A DNA stretch of 64,000 bases from an uncultured Ruminococcus sp. (GCA_902768825.1 CACXMR010000005.1:15012-79011), one strand, 5' to 3'; numbered from the stretch's first letter, positions 1 to 8,929 are shown. Notes: generated by a model from the letters alone, not told the origin. Numbers and translations: made by a program.

Positions 1-135
1 AAGACTATCAACGCGAAATAGGGAGCGGCAGCTTGCCGCTGCTCACGGTTCTTACATTCTTTCATCCCGCGGAAACAAAGGTAGCAATTCCGAAAGACTA
101 TCAACGCGAAATAGGGAGCGGCAGCTTGCCGCTGC
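1..135. repeat. R2 dispersed palindromic repeat, two direct copies
   Basis: Positions 1-42 and 94-135 are the same 42-base sequence. Each copy ends in a palindrome with 7-base arms AGCGGCA and TGCCGCT around GCT. The same palindrome recurs at about 4619-4708 and, inverted, at about 21945-22020, so this is a dispersed family. It lies just beyond the terminator of the minus-strand ACT gene. The window edge hides whether more copies precede it. Confidence 0.75.
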
Positions 136-149
136 ATGGCGGCTTATAT

Positions 150-195
150 AAAAACAAACAGTGCAGACCATTGTGATCTGCACTGTAATTTTTTG
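150..195. terminator. Intrinsic terminator, probably bidirectional
   Basis: Perfect 10-base arms ACAGTGCAGA (158-167) and TCTGCACTGT (177-186) enclose a 9-base loop. T-rich DNA follows the hairpin on both strands. It lies 23 bases beyond the stop of the minus-strand ACT gene and should end the aryl-CoA ligase/IorAB transcription unit. Confidence 0.75.
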
Positions 196-208
196 CCCTA
201 TGCTATTA

Positions 209-640
209 TCAGAGCTTTACGATGTCGCTTTCGTTAAGAAGCTTTACACCGTTTTCGGTGAGAATCTTTTCGGCTGTCTCGTTGTCTGCAACCCTCAGCA
301 CCACGCTTGCTTCCTTGCCGGAGACGGCTATGAAAGCATACATATACTCGATGTTGATGTTGTGCCTTGCCAGAATGCTGACTATCTTTGCAAGTGAGCC
401 GGGCTCATCGGGGATTGAAACACCGACGACCTTTGTGATGGAAACAAAGCAGCCGGAATATTCAAGAGCTTTTTTTGCTCCCTCGGGATCTGTGACGATC
501 AGACGGAAGATGCCGAAATCCTGTGTGTCGGCTACGCTGAGAGCACGGATATCAATGCCTACGTTGGCGATTGAATCGGTAATGGTCACCAGCTTGCCTT
601 CCTTGTTTTCTACAAAAATAGAGATCTGTTTGATTGCCAT
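209..640 (-). CDS. Tandem ACT domain protein
   Basis: A 143-residue soluble protein made of two ACT folds: the first, residues about 3-65, opens IKQISIFVENKEGKL; the second, about 70-140, contains VVGVSIPDEPGSLAKIVSIL. ACT domains bind small ligands, usually amino acids, at their interface. Stand-alone double-ACT proteins of this size commonly sit beside phenylacetate-CoA ligase and indolepyruvate oxidoreductase genes, as here. The start has an AAAGGAGG ribosome site. It is the last gene of the minus-strand cluster, 68 bases after the first ligase. I infer that it senses an aromatic amino acid or a CoA intermediate; no catalytic residues are visible. Confidence 0.85.
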   Translation of the reverse strand: MAIKQISIFVENKEGKLVTITDSIANVGIDIRALSVADTQDFGIFRLIVTDPEGAKKALEYSGCFVSITKVVGVSIPDEPGSLAKIVSILARHNINIEYMYAFIAVSGKEASVVLRVADNETAEKILTENGVKLLNESDIVKL

Positions 641-708
641 GATTATTCCTCCTTTGTATTATGATAACAGTCACGGGACTGATCTCATTTGTCACTAATG
701 ACATAGCA

Positions 709-2028
709 TCAGGTGTTGATGCCCAGACGCTTACGCTTGTCTACGATCCTTACAGCCTTGCCCTCGGAGCGCGCGATGCTCTTGGGAGCCATCAGATGTA
801 TCTTGGGGTTGATTCCCAGCATTGCCTTCATAGCATTCTGGAGCTCTTTTTCTCTCTTTGTGATGTTGACAGGAATATCCGAGAAGTCCTCTTCCTTCAT
901 CTCTACATTGATGTCAAAGGTATCGGTGTTGTTGATTCTGTCAACGATGATCTGATAGTTGGGAGCATAGCCGTTGTTGAGGAGTACCGCCTCGATCTGG
1001 CTCGGGAATACGTTGACTCCACGAATGATCATCATGTCGTCGGAGCGTCCCATGGGCTTAGCCATGCGGATAAAGGTTCTTCCGCAGGAGCACTTTTCAC
1101 GGGAAAGCACGCATATATCCCTTGTGCGGTAACGCAGCAGGGGGAAGGCTTCCTTGTCAAGGGATGTAAACACAAGCTCGCCCTTTGTGCCCTCAGGCAA
1201 TACCTCGCCTGTGTTGGGGTCGATTATTTCGGCGATGAAGTGATCCTCGTTGATGTGCATTCCTCTCTGCTCTTCACATTCAAAGGCAACGCCGGGACCG
1301 CTCAGCTCGGTGAGTCCATAAATATCGTATGCTTTGATGCCAAGGCTTTTTTCGATGTCACGGCGCATTTCCTCTGTCCAGGGCTCTGCACCAAAGATGC
1401 CGCACTTGAGCTTGTTGTCCTCCGGCTTATAGCCCTTTTCCTTGAGAGTCTCGCCGATATATGCAGCATAAGAGGGTGTGCAGCACAGAACTGTGGAGTT
1501 GAGGTCCATCATAAACTGTATCTGTCTGTCGGTGTTGCCGCTTGACATAGGCAGTGTCAGGCTGCCGAGACGGTGAGAGCCTCCGTGGAGACCTGAACCT
1601 CCGGTGAAGAGACCATAGCCGTAGCAGACCTGGCAGACATCCTCCGAGGTTGCGCCTGCGGCGACCAGCGCACGGGCACAGCAGTCCTCCCACAGATCAA
1701 TGTCATTCTGGGTATAAAAGGCTACTACACGCTTGCCTGTGGTGCCTGAGGTTGAGTGGATGCGGACGCAGTTTTTAAGATCGGTGGCCAAAAGCCCATA
1801 GGGATAGGCATCTCTCAGGTCATCCTTCTTCAGGAAGGGCAGCTTGTGGAGATCCTCGGTTCCCTTGATGTCATCGGGTGAAATACCCTTTTCATCCATA
1901 AGGTCACGGTAATACTTCACGTTGTCATAGACGTATCTGACCTGCTTTACCAGCTTTTCATTCTGGAGTTTTTTCAGGTCTTCAAGGGGCATGGTCTCCT
2001 GCTCTGGTTGGAAATAGTTTTTTGACAC
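709..2028 (-). CDS. paaK: Phenylacetate-CoA ligase (aryl-acid AMP-forming), copy 1
   Basis: A 439-residue adenylate-forming ligase of normal PaaK length. Visible motifs are the phosphate-binding loop STSGTTGKR (about residue 93), the A5-type YGLTE motif, a CSCGRTF segment typical of PaaK, GRSDDMMIIRGVNVFP, and a C-terminal lid domain with a late basic segment (SEGKAVRIVDKRKR). The family forms aryl-acetyl-CoA from phenylacetate or a similar acid, ATP and CoA in the cytosol. It lies 69 bases after iorB and before the ACT gene. A second, diverged copy at 4709-6010 suggests two substrates, perhaps phenylacetate with indoleacetate or hydroxyphenylacetate. Which copy takes which acid cannot be read from the sequence. 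Confidence 0.92.
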   Translation of the reverse strand: MSKNYFQPEQETMPLEDLKKLQNEKLVKQVRYVYDNVKYYRDLMDEKGISPDDIKGTEDLHKLPFLKKDDLRDAYPYGLLATDLKNCVRIHSTSGTTGKRVVAFYTQNDIDLWEDCCARALVAAGATSEDVCQVCYGYGLFTGGSGLHGGSHRLGSLTLPMSSGNTDRQIQFMMDLNSTVLCCTPSYAAYIGETLKEKGYKPEDNKLKCGIFGAEPWTEEMRRDIEKSLGIKAYDIYGLTELSGPGVAFECEEQRGMHINEDHFIAEIIDPNTGEVLPEGTKGELVFTSLDKEAFPLLRYRTRDICVLSREKCSCGRTFIRMAKPMGRSDDMMIIRGVNVFPSQIEAVLLNNGYAPNYQIIVDRINNTDTFDINVEMKEEDFSDIPVNITKREKELQNAMKAMLGINPKIHLMAPKSIARSEGKAVRIVDKRKRLGINT

Positions 2029-2097
2029 GGGCGATCACTTTCTTTCTGTTTAGTTTTCCTTTATTTCTCGCTTGGGGTAAATGGAAAAAATGCTCGA

Positions 2098-2670
2098 TCA
2101 GTTGTTGTAGCCCAGATCAAAGGCTTTTTTGTTAATCTCTATGAAGGCGGGTTTAACGATTTTTTCGATAGCCGCTACCCACTTGTCATAAGGAATATCA
2201 AAATACTTTGCGAGCCTGCCCATGAGAACAATGTTGCAGGCCTTTGCGGAACCGGCGTCGGTGGCAAGGGAAAGTGCATCTATTGCGTCTACGTTGACCC
2301 CCTTTTCCTTCATCTCGTCAAGCACGTTTGCGGGATATGTGGCATTGCCGATGATGACGGGCATGGGGTCTATCTGCTGGGTGTTGACGATGACTGTGCC
2401 GCCCTTTTTCAGATCTCTGATATATCTTGCTGCTTCGATCTTTTCAAAGCTTACGATGAAGTCTGCTTCGCCCTCGTCGATGATGGGAGAATAGACCTTC
2501 TCGCCGAATCTGACATAGGTGACAACGGAGCCGCCTCTCTGGCTCATGCCGTGAACCTCACTTACTTTAACGTCGTATCCCTCGTCAACCAGGAGTCTGC
2601 CGAGAAGCTTAGAGGCAAGAAGCGAACCCTGTCCGCCCACTCCGACGATCATGATATTCTTTGTTGCCAT
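2098..2670 (-). CDS. iorB: Indolepyruvate ferredoxin oxidoreductase, beta subunit
   Basis: A 190-residue gamma-domain subunit of 2-oxoacid:ferredoxin oxidoreductases. It starts MATKNIMIVGVGGQGS, with the glycine-rich GVGGQG motif, and has the usual VSEVHGMSQRGGSVVTYVRFG block. The open frame runs farther upstream, but the ATG at 2670 is preferred: it follows the iorA stop codon by one base, and a GTGAGGG ribosome site lies in the last codons of iorA, so the two are translationally coupled. With IorA it interconverts aryl pyruvates and aryl-acetyl-CoA using ferredoxin and CoA. Confidence 0.92.
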   Translation of the reverse strand: MATKNIMIVGVGGQGSLLASKLLGRLLVDEGYDVKVSEVHGMSQRGGSVVTYVRFGEKVYSPIIDEGEADFIVSFEKIEAARYIRDLKKGGTVIVNTQQIDPMPVIIGNATYPANVLDEMKEKGVNVDAIDALSLATDAGSAKACNIVLMGRLAKYFDIPYDKWVAAIEKIVKPAFIEINKKAFDLGYNN

Positions 2671-2671
2671 A

Positions 2672-4411
2672 TTATTTACCCTCACTTTCAAATGCGTCAA
2701 AGGGACAGAGTCCGGCACAGACGCCGCAGCCTATGCAAAGCGTGTTGTCAACCACTGCGTGACCGTCTCTGAAGGAGATGGCCGGACAGCCGAACTTCAT
2801 GCATCTCTTGCAGCCTCTGCACTTTTCGGTGTTGACGTGCAGGGGTTTCTTCGGCTTGACATACTTGAGGAGGACGCAGGGTCTGCGGGAAATAATGACC
2901 GAAGGCTCGTTCTTTGCAAGCTCTTCTTTGACGACTCTCTCACACTCTTCAAGGTTGTAGGGATCCACTACTCTCACGGAATTAATGCCCACGGAATGGC
3001 AGAGAGCCTCAAGATCCACCTTGCCTGCGGGATCGCCCTTGATATTGTAGCCTGTGGTGGGGTTTTGCTGATGTCCGGTCATGCCGGTGATGGAGTTGTC
3101 AAGGATGATTACTGTTGAATTTGACTGGTTGTATGCGATATTGATAAGGCCCGTGACTCCGGAGTGCATAAAGGTGGAGTCGCCGATGACACAAACGGTT
3201 TTGTTTTCAGTCTCGCTGCCGCCTGCCTTGTTATAGCCGTGGATGCCTGATACGGATGCACCCATACAGAGGGTCATGTCAAGGGCATTGAGGGGAGGCA
3301 TTGAGCCCAGGGTGTAGCAGCCGATGTCGCCGAGGACAGTGATCTTGTTCTTTGCCAGAACATAGTACATTCCACGGTGGGGACAGCCTGCGCACATCAT
3401 AGGAGGTCTTACGGGAATGTCCGTGTCAAGGCTGACCTTTTCCTTGTCATCCATGCCAAAGGCTTTTGCTATAGTTTTCTGTGAAAACTCTCCAAGAATT
3501 GAGAACTTATCCTTGCCCACTACATCAACGCCGATAGTTTTGCAGAAATTCTCAATGATCGGGTCAAGCTCCTCTATGACATAGACCTTGCCGACCTTTG
3601 CGGCAAAATCCTTGATGAGCTTTACAGGCAGGGGATTGACCATGCCCAGCTTGAGCACACTCACACTGTCGCCGAATACCTCTTTGACATACTGGTATGA
3701 TGTTGACGATGTGATAATGCCGAAGTCATAGCTGCCGTCGCCTTCCTCAATGCGGTTAAGGGGAGAGGTCTCTGCATAGTCAGTGAGCTTTGCAGTCCTT
3801 TCCTCAACAAAGGGGTGGCGGGCTATGGCGTTTGCGGGAGCCATGATATACTTTCTGGGGTTCTTGACATATTCCTTGGTAACTTCGACTCTTTCGCCCT
3901 TTTCCACAATGCTCTGGGAATGAGCCACACGGGTACACATCTTGATGAATACGGGAGTGTCAAACTGCTCTGAGATCTCATAGGCGATCTTTGCAAAGTC
4001 GAGGGCTTCCTGAGAGTCTGCGGGCTCCAGCATGGGAACCTTTGCAGCTATGGCATAGTGACGGGAATCCTGCTCGTTCTGAGATGAGTGCATGCCGGGG
4101 TCATCGGCTACGCATATAACAAGACCAGCGTTTACGCCTGTGTAGGACATTGTAAAGAGCGGGTCTGCTGCAACATTGAGACCTACGTGCTTCATGCAGC
4201 AGGCTGCACGTTTGCCTCTGAGAGCTGCTCCGAAGGCTGCCTCGGTTGCCACTTTTTCGTTGGGTGCCCACTCGCAGTAGGCGTCGTTGAATTTAGCAAA
4301 TTCCTCGGTGATCTCCGTGCTGGGAGTACCGGGATAGCTTGAGATAACGGAGCAGCCTGCCTCATAGAGACCACGGGCAAGCGCTGCGTTGCCTATCAGT
4401 AATTCTTTCAT
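2672..4411 (-). CDS. iorA: Indolepyruvate ferredoxin oxidoreductase, alpha subunit
   Basis: A 579-residue subunit. The N-terminal half carries the pyrimidine-binding region (SSYPGTPSTEITEEF near residue 20). The thiamine diphosphate site follows, with GDIGCYTLGS and later GDSTFMHSG and NSITGMTGHQQNP. The C-terminus has two 4Fe-4S clusters (CRGCKRCMKFGCP and CIGCGVCAGLCP). The start at 4411 is preferred to an upstream in-frame codon because AAGGTGG precedes it and the extra residues come from an R1 repeat. The enzyme is reversible: it can degrade aryl pyruvates to aryl-acetyl-CoA or, with reduced ferredoxin, carboxylate aryl-acetyl-CoA to aryl pyruvate. The adjoining ligases and symporter make the second direction plausible here. 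Confidence 0.93.
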   Translation of the reverse strand: MKELLIGNAALARGLYEAGCSVISSYPGTPSTEITEEFAKFNDAYCEWAPNEKVATEAAFGAALRGKRAACCMKHVGLNVAADPLFTMSYTGVNAGLVICVADDPGMHSSQNEQDSRHYAIAAKVPMLEPADSQEALDFAKIAYEISEQFDTPVFIKMCTRVAHSQSIVEKGERVEVTKEYVKNPRKYIMAPANAIARHPFVEERTAKLTDYAETSPLNRIEEGDGSYDFGIITSSTSYQYVKEVFGDSVSVLKLGMVNPLPVKLIKDFAAKVGKVYVIEELDPIIENFCKTIGVDVVGKDKFSILGEFSQKTIAKAFGMDDKEKVSLDTDIPVRPPMMCAGCPHRGMYYVLAKNKITVLGDIGCYTLGSMPPLNALDMTLCMGASVSGIHGYNKAGGSETENKTVCVIGDSTFMHSGVTGLINIAYNQSNSTVIILDNSITGMTGHQQNPTTGYNIKGDPAGKVDLEALCHSVGINSVRVVDPYNLEECERVVKEELAKNEPSVIISRRPCVLLKYVKPKKPLHVNTEKCRGCKRCMKFGCPAISFRDGHAVVDNTLCIGCGVCAGLCPFDAFESEGK

Positions 4412-4447
4412 TTTCTTACCACCTTGCATATAGAATATAAATTGATA

Positions 4448-4494
4448 GTCAGGGGGACTTTTGCGAAAAAGTCCCCCCAACACCCCCGAAAACG
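4448..4494 (+). repeat. R1 dispersed hairpin repeat, copy a (short)
   Basis: A shortened copy of the R1 element: a long palindrome with arms GGGGGACTTTT and AAAAAGTCCCCC around GCG, followed by the CCCCCGAAAACG block. It sits between two genes of the minus-strand aryl cluster and could attenuate transcription or protect RNA ends. The first stem-loop found in full copies is absent. Confidence 0.7.
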
Positions 4495-4529
4495 CTGTTC
4501 GCGCTGAAAGTTACTTCGATGCGATACTT

Positions 4530-4708
4530 CTGTGTCCGCGTGAAGATAGTAACAACCGCGAGGGTGCAGTTTTGATCCGTACACAGAGCGTAACGAAGTG
4601 AAGCGAACCCCGCGAACACGGGAGCGGCAGCTTGCCGCCGCGAGGGTGCATTTACAAATTCGTTTTTCTGCCGCCGCGAAATTGGGAGCGGCAGCTTGCC
4701 GCCGCCGA
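4530..4708 (+). repeat. R2 dispersed palindromic repeat, long form
   Basis: About 180 bases. The downstream part closely matches, in inverted orientation, 21939-22090. Shared blocks are GTCCGCGTGAAGATAGTAAC, GAGGGTGCA, TTTACAAATTCGTTT and GGGAGCGGCAGCTTGCCGCC; the last occurs twice (about 4619-4638 and 4684-4703). The element ends directly at the stop codon of the second ligase. No open frame of note lies within it. With R1 copy a it fills the whole gap between paaK copy 2 and iorA. Confidence 0.75.
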
Positions 4709-6010
4709 TCACTGGTTGCGGAGATCTACGATACGTCTTGCCTTGCCCTGGAAACGCTCGATAGTTTTGGGCGGAACGAGAGTTACCTTTGTGCGCAGAC
4801 CGAGAATGGACTGCATCTTGGCCTCAATGTGCCTCTGGAGGTCGCTGAGACGCTGGAAGTTGTCAAGAAGCTCCGCATTGGTAAGCTCTACCTTGATCTC
4901 CAGGCTGTCTCTGAAGTGCTCACGGGTGATGACAAGAATATAGTGGGGAGCAATGTCGTTGATGTTGATGAGGATGTTTTCGATCTGTGTCGGGAACACG
5001 TTTACACCCTTGATGATGAGCATATCGTCAGTTCTGCCCATGGTCTTTGCCATACGGGCATGGGTGCGGCCGCAGGAACAGGGGTCGTAGGTGATCTTGG
5101 TGATGTCCTTGGTTCTGTATCTGAGGACGGGCATACCACGCCTTGTAAGAGTGGTTATTACAAGCTCGCCGATCTGTCCTTCGCCAAGACGTGCGCCTGT
5201 ATCGTGGTCGATGATCTCCGGCAGGAAGTGGTCCTCTGCAAAGTGCATACCGTCACGAGCCTCGCAGTCGCCGGAAACTCCGGGTCCTCCAAGCTCTGTC
5301 ATGCCGTAGTTGTCAGATACACGGATATTGAAGTTTGCTTCGATCTGTGCGCGCATTGCCGGAGTGCAGGGCTCAGAACCGAGGATGCCCAGCCTGAGCT
5401 TGTAGTCGCTGAGGGGATAGCCTGCTTCCTTTGCCGCCTCTGAAAGATAGAGGGCATAGGAGGGGGTTGCCACAAGTCCTGTAACACCATAGTCACGAAG
5501 CATCATAAGCTGCTTTTCGGTGTTGCCTGAGGAGGCAGGGATAACGCAGGCACCGATGTTTTCCATGCCGTAGTGAAGTCCGAGAGCGCCTGTAAAAAGA
5601 CCGTAGCCAAAGCTGATCTGGATGACGTCATCGGCGGTAACGCCGCCTGCAACTGCCACACGGGCGACAAGATCTGCCCAGATTTTGATGTCCTCCTTGG
5701 TGTAGACGCCCACCGTAGGCTTGCCGGTAGTGCCTGATGAAGCGTGGATGCGAACGATATCCTTCATAGGAGTGGCTACCATACCAAAGGGATAGTTGTC
5801 ACGGAAATCGTCCTTTGTCGTGAAGGGAATGTACTGAATGTCGGAAAGCTCCTTGATTTTTGAGCCGTCACCGACGCCGGCATCTGTCAGACGCTTGTGA
5901 TAGAGAGGAATATTGTCATAGCAATACTTGACGGTATCCTTGAGGCGCTCAAGCTGTATTCGCTCGATTTCCTGTCTTGGAAGGGTCTCAATGTCTTTCT
6001 GGAACATCAT
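4709..6010 (-). CDS. paaK: Phenylacetate-CoA ligase (aryl-acid AMP-forming), copy 2
   Basis: A 433-residue adenylate-forming ligase, recognisably a paralogue of the one at 709-2028 but well diverged. Motifs are HASSGTTGKPTVG (phosphate loop), NYGMTELGGPG, CSCGRTHARMAKTMGRTDDM, IKGVNVFPTQ and the C-terminal basic GKARRIVDLR. It should make an aryl-acetyl-CoA or related thioester. In-frame ATGs lie at 6019, 6010 and 6007. The AAAGGAA ribosome site abuts the first and is about ten bases from the second, so 6010 is chosen. It follows the symporter by 45 bases and precedes iorA by about 300 bases of repeats. Confidence 0.92.
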   Translation of the reverse strand: MMFQKDIETLPRQEIERIQLERLKDTVKYCYDNIPLYHKRLTDAGVGDGSKIKELSDIQYIPFTTKDDFRDNYPFGMVATPMKDIVRIHASSGTTGKPTVGVYTKEDIKIWADLVARVAVAGGVTADDVIQISFGYGLFTGALGLHYGMENIGACVIPASSGNTEKQLMMLRDYGVTGLVATPSYALYLSEAAKEAGYPLSDYKLRLGILGSEPCTPAMRAQIEANFNIRVSDNYGMTELGGPGVSGDCEARDGMHFAEDHFLPEIIDHDTGARLGEGQIGELVITTLTRRGMPVLRYRTKDITKITYDPCSCGRTHARMAKTMGRTDDMLIIKGVNVFPTQIENILININDIAPHYILVITREHFRDSLEIKVELTNAELLDNFQRLSDLQRHIEAKMQSILGLRTKVTLVPPKTIERFQGKARRIVDLRNQ

Positions 6011-6055
6011 TTTAATCATTTCCTTTGCTAATATTTTGGTTCTCTGAGATGAGAT

Positions 6056-7741
6056 TTATTTCTTTTTGCTTTTTTTCCTGGGGTTGCTGTTTTTTGATTT
6101 TGACTGAGCCTTTGCAGCCTTTACAGCGGCTTGTGCAGACTCATCTTCCGGCTCGTCCTCGATAATTGCCTTCTTGGAGGATACTGTGACCTTCTTGTTG
6201 TAGCATGAGAAGATTCCGGCCACTCTCTCCTTGTCCTTTGCCGGAGCGATAAGGGCGATGATGGGAGTTATTACGATACCCAGCACCATCGCAAGCATTC
6301 CTGCGTTGATGGGTGACTTGAAGTATTCGAGCACAGCATTGTCAAACTTGATATTAGCCATGTTGCATACGAATGACGCAAGCGAAATGCCTATGCCAAT
6401 TACAAAGTTTATCCATACGGCGATCTTAGGCACACGCTTCATATAAAGACCATACATAAAGGGAGCGAGGAATGCGCCTGCAAGTGCGCCCCATGAAACG
6501 CCCATCATCTGAGAAATGAAGAGTACGGGTGAGTTTGCCTGAACTATCGCAATAACTGCTGAGACAGCAATGAAGAACACGATAAACACACGCATCCAGA
6601 GGACCTTTTTCTTTTCGGACATGGCCTTTTTCTTGCAGAACACCGGGTCGATGAAGTCGATGGTGAGCACTGAGCTTGATGTGAGCACGAGACTCGAAAG
6701 TGTGCTCATGGATGCGGAAAGCACCAAAACAACAACGATTCCGATGAGCAGGGGGGAGAGATTCTGGAGCATCTCAGGGATAACAGAGTCATAGCCGCCC
6801 ACGGGCTTGCCGGTAGCGGGATCAGCAGTGCCGAAGAGACGTCCGAAGCCGCCCAGGAAGTAGCAGCCGCCTGCCACGATGATTGCAAAAATGGTGGAAA
6901 CTATGGTGCCGGTGCTGATGGATTTTTCTGACTTGATAGCATAGAACTTCTGAACCATCTGAGGAAGTCCCCATGTTCCCAGGGAGGTAAGGATGACAAC
7001 GCCGATAAGTGCAAAAATATCAGGCCCGAAGAAGGAGGTAAACACGCCGTTGAATTGTGTTCCGGCGTCTGTCGTGATGCTCTCCTGCGAAAGCTTTGCG
7101 ATACTCTCCATAAGTCCGCCGTTTTGCTGCATAACGGCGATTATTACTGCGACGATACCCGCAAGCATGATAATGCCCTGGATAAAGTCGTTGATGGCGG
7201 TTGCCATATAGCCGCCCAGCACTACATATATTCCCGTCAGCACTGCCATGGCGATAACACAGTAGGTATAGGGAATGCCGAATGCCATTTCAAAGAGTCT
7301 TGAAAGACCGTTGTAGAGAGATGCCGTATAGGGGATGAGGAAGATGAAGATGATGATGGAGGCTGCGATCTTCAACGCCTTGGAATCATATCTCTTTGCA
7401 AAAAAGTCGGGCATGGTGGCTGAGTCAAGGTGCTGGGTCATAACACGGGTACGCCTGCCAAGGATATTCCAGGCAAGGAGCGAACCGATGAAGGCATTGC
7501 CAAGACCGATCCATGTGGAAGCAAGTCCGAATCTCCAGCCGAACTGACCGGCATAGCCTACGAAGATAACCGCTGAAAAGTAAGAGGTTCCGAAGGCAAA
7601 TGCTGTCAGCCACGGTCCTACAGATCGGTTTCCGAGGACGAAGCCGTTCACGTTTGTTGCCTGCTTGCGGCAGTAGATACCTACTCCTATCATCACCGCA
7701 AAGAAAACAACAAGGAACATGATTTTGATGAACATATCCAT
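6056..7741 (-). CDS. Sodium:solute symporter (SSS family)
   Basis: A 561-residue inner-membrane transporter of the SSS family, similar in pattern to PanF/PutP. Many hydrophobic helices run from residue 5 (MFIKIMFLVVFFAVMIGVG) to about 505. Family blocks include GNRSVGPWLTAFAFGTSYFSA and GGYMATAINDFIQG. A basic cytosolic tail follows, ending KNSNPRKKSKKK. The start has an AAAGGAGA site. It is the first gene of the minus-strand cluster, so its cargo is likely the acid activated by the ligases, such as phenylacetate or indoleacetate. That substrate is inferred from position only; SSS sequences do not reveal it. Confidence 0.88.
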   Translation of the reverse strand: MDMFIKIMFLVVFFAVMIGVGIYCRKQATNVNGFVLGNRSVGPWLTAFAFGTSYFSAVIFVGYAGQFGWRFGLASTWIGLGNAFIGSLLAWNILGRRTRVMTQHLDSATMPDFFAKRYDSKALKIAASIIIFIFLIPYTASLYNGLSRLFEMAFGIPYTYCVIAMAVLTGIYVVLGGYMATAINDFIQGIIMLAGIVAVIIAVMQQNGGLMESIAKLSQESITTDAGTQFNGVFTSFFGPDIFALIGVVILTSLGTWGLPQMVQKFYAIKSEKSISTGTIVSTIFAIIVAGGCYFLGGFGRLFGTADPATGKPVGGYDSVIPEMLQNLSPLLIGIVVVLVLSASMSTLSSLVLTSSSVLTIDFIDPVFCKKKAMSEKKKVLWMRVFIVFFIAVSAVIAIVQANSPVLFISQMMGVSWGALAGAFLAPFMYGLYMKRVPKIAVWINFVIGIGISLASFVCNMANIKFDNAVLEYFKSPINAGMLAMVLGIVITPIIALIAPAKDKERVAGIFSCYNKKVTVSSKKAIIEDEPEDESAQAAVKAAKAQSKSKNSNPRKKSKKK

Positions 7742-7789
7742 TTTTATTCTGTCTCCTTTGTTTTATTCCTTTATGGAAATATTAATTAA

Positions 7790-7817
7790 ATAATATGTGA
7801 TATATTCTGTATTGCAA
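7790..7817 (-). promoter_or_regulatory. Sigma-A type promoter for the aryl-acid cluster
   Basis: On the minus strand, TTGCAA (-35, 7812-7817) and TATTAT (-10, 7790-7795) are 16 bases apart. They lie about 50 bases upstream of the symporter start. It is the only good promoter seen ahead of the 209-7741 cluster. Confidence 0.5.
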
Positions 7818-7872
7818 AAAAGCACAGCACAAAACATAACATATTATTTGATACAAATTTACGAGGTGGCAT

Positions 7873-8709
7873 ATGGTAACAGATTTTCATACACACGTTT
7901 ATCCCGACAAGTTAGCGGAAAGGACAATAGAAAAGCTGAAGGGTAATGCCAAGGTGGTCAAGACCTTTTCAGACGGAACCGTCAGAGGCTTGCTGCATAG
8001 TATGGAAAAGGGAGGCATAGAAAGATCCGTAATACTCCCTGTTGCGACAAGGAAGGATCAGTTTGACACCATAAACAGATTCGCACTGGAAATAAACAAG
8101 ACCTATCCACAGCTTATTTCCTTCGGGGCGATACACCCGGATGACGATGATCCGGAGGAAAAGCTCCGATACCTGAAGGACATGGGTTTTTTCGGTATAA
8201 AGATACATCCGGATTATACGAACACCTTTATCGACGATGAGCGATATATAAGGATAATCCGTGAGTGTGCAAGGCTCGGGTTGTTGGTGGTCTCCCATGC
8301 AGGTGTAGATCCCGCATTTGAGGTAGTGCACTGCACGCCTCAGAGGGCAAGGTATGTCCTTGACAGGGTCTTTGAAGAAACCGGAGTCAAGGAGCCGTTT
8401 ATGATATTTGCACATCTTGGCGGAATGTTTGCACACAAGGACGTAATGAAATATCTTGCAGGCACAAATTGCTACATTGATATAAGCTGTTCCTTCAACG
8501 AGATCATGGAATTCTGCGAGACCTCGGACGAGGATGTAGCCGAAGTAATAAGAATACACGGTGCCGACAGGATGCTTTTTGCCACCGACAGTCCCTGGAA
8601 CGACCAGAACGAAACTCTTGAGCATTTCAGAGCCATGTCCGGGGTCAGCGATGAAGAAAAGGAGCTGATTCTGTCACAAAATGCCGACAGGCTTCTCAGC
8701 AGGCAATAA
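7873..8709 (+). CDS. Amidohydrolase family metal-dependent hydrolase (COG2159-like)
   Basis: A 278-residue TIM-barrel hydrolase. It shows the N-terminal metal motif DFHTHVYP (residues 4-11), GAIHPDDD, GIKIHPDY (about 115), VVSHAG (about 140), IFAHLGG and the late aspartate in LFATDSPWND. These are the metal ligands of the family. Substrate cannot be predicted; relatives include decarboxylases and amide or lactone hydrolases. GAGGTGG precedes the ATG. It is transcribed divergently from the aryl-acid cluster across 131 bases, which hints at, but does not prove, a shared role. Confidence 0.82.
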   Translation: MVTDFHTHVYPDKLAERTIEKLKGNAKVVKTFSDGTVRGLLHSMEKGGIERSVILPVATRKDQFDTINRFALEINKTYPQLISFGAIHPDDDDPEEKLRYLKDMGFFGIKIHPDYTNTFIDDERYIRIIRECARLGLLVVSHAGVDPAFEVVHCTPQRARYVLDRVFEETGVKEPFMIFAHLGGMFAHKDVMKYLAGTNCYIDISCSFNEIMEFCETSDEDVAEVIRIHGADRMLFATDSPWNDQNETLEHFRAMSGVSDEEKELILSQNADRLLSRQ

Positions 8710-8775
8710 AAACGAACTGCCATCATGCAAGTCACTTACATATTATAAAACTTTAAATTGCTAAAGTCAATTATT

Positions 8776-8929
8776 CGGGGGTTATAGTGCTTTATCATAA
8801 ATAACGAATTTTGTTATAGAAAACTGTGCAAGATATCTACTGTTAAGGGATTATACTTTACGATACCCCGCTAATTAATCATCGGGTCCGGCGTGTCAGC
8901 TTTGTGCTGTGCAGGCGGGACCCTTTTTT
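8776..8929 (+). ncRNA. Candidate structured small RNA ahead of rnf (weak)
   Basis: The 448 bases between the amidohydrolase and rnfC have no convincing open frame. A stretch from about 8776 can fold with CGGGG (8777-8781) against CCCCG (8866-8870) and an inner TAAC/GTTA hairpin, and it ends in a GC-rich terminator with six Ts. It may be an independent small RNA or just the 3-prime untranslated region of the amidohydrolase. I match it to no known riboswitch or 6S-type motif. Confidence 0.22.
8884..8929 (+). terminator. Intrinsic terminator upstream of rnf
   Basis: Arms GGGTCC (8884-8889) and GGACCC (8918-8923) enclose an inner partly paired region and are followed by TTTTTT (8924-8929). It ends transcription from the amidohydrolase or from the candidate RNA before the rnf promoter. 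Confidence 0.65.

Noticed and set aside
661..1545. A 294-codon open frame on the plus strand opposite paaK copy 1
   Set aside because: It mirrors the codon pattern of the real minus-strand gene, has no ribosome site and resembles nothing. Similar long shadow frames oppose most genes here (for example 4598-5443, 18383-19477, 62541-63272).
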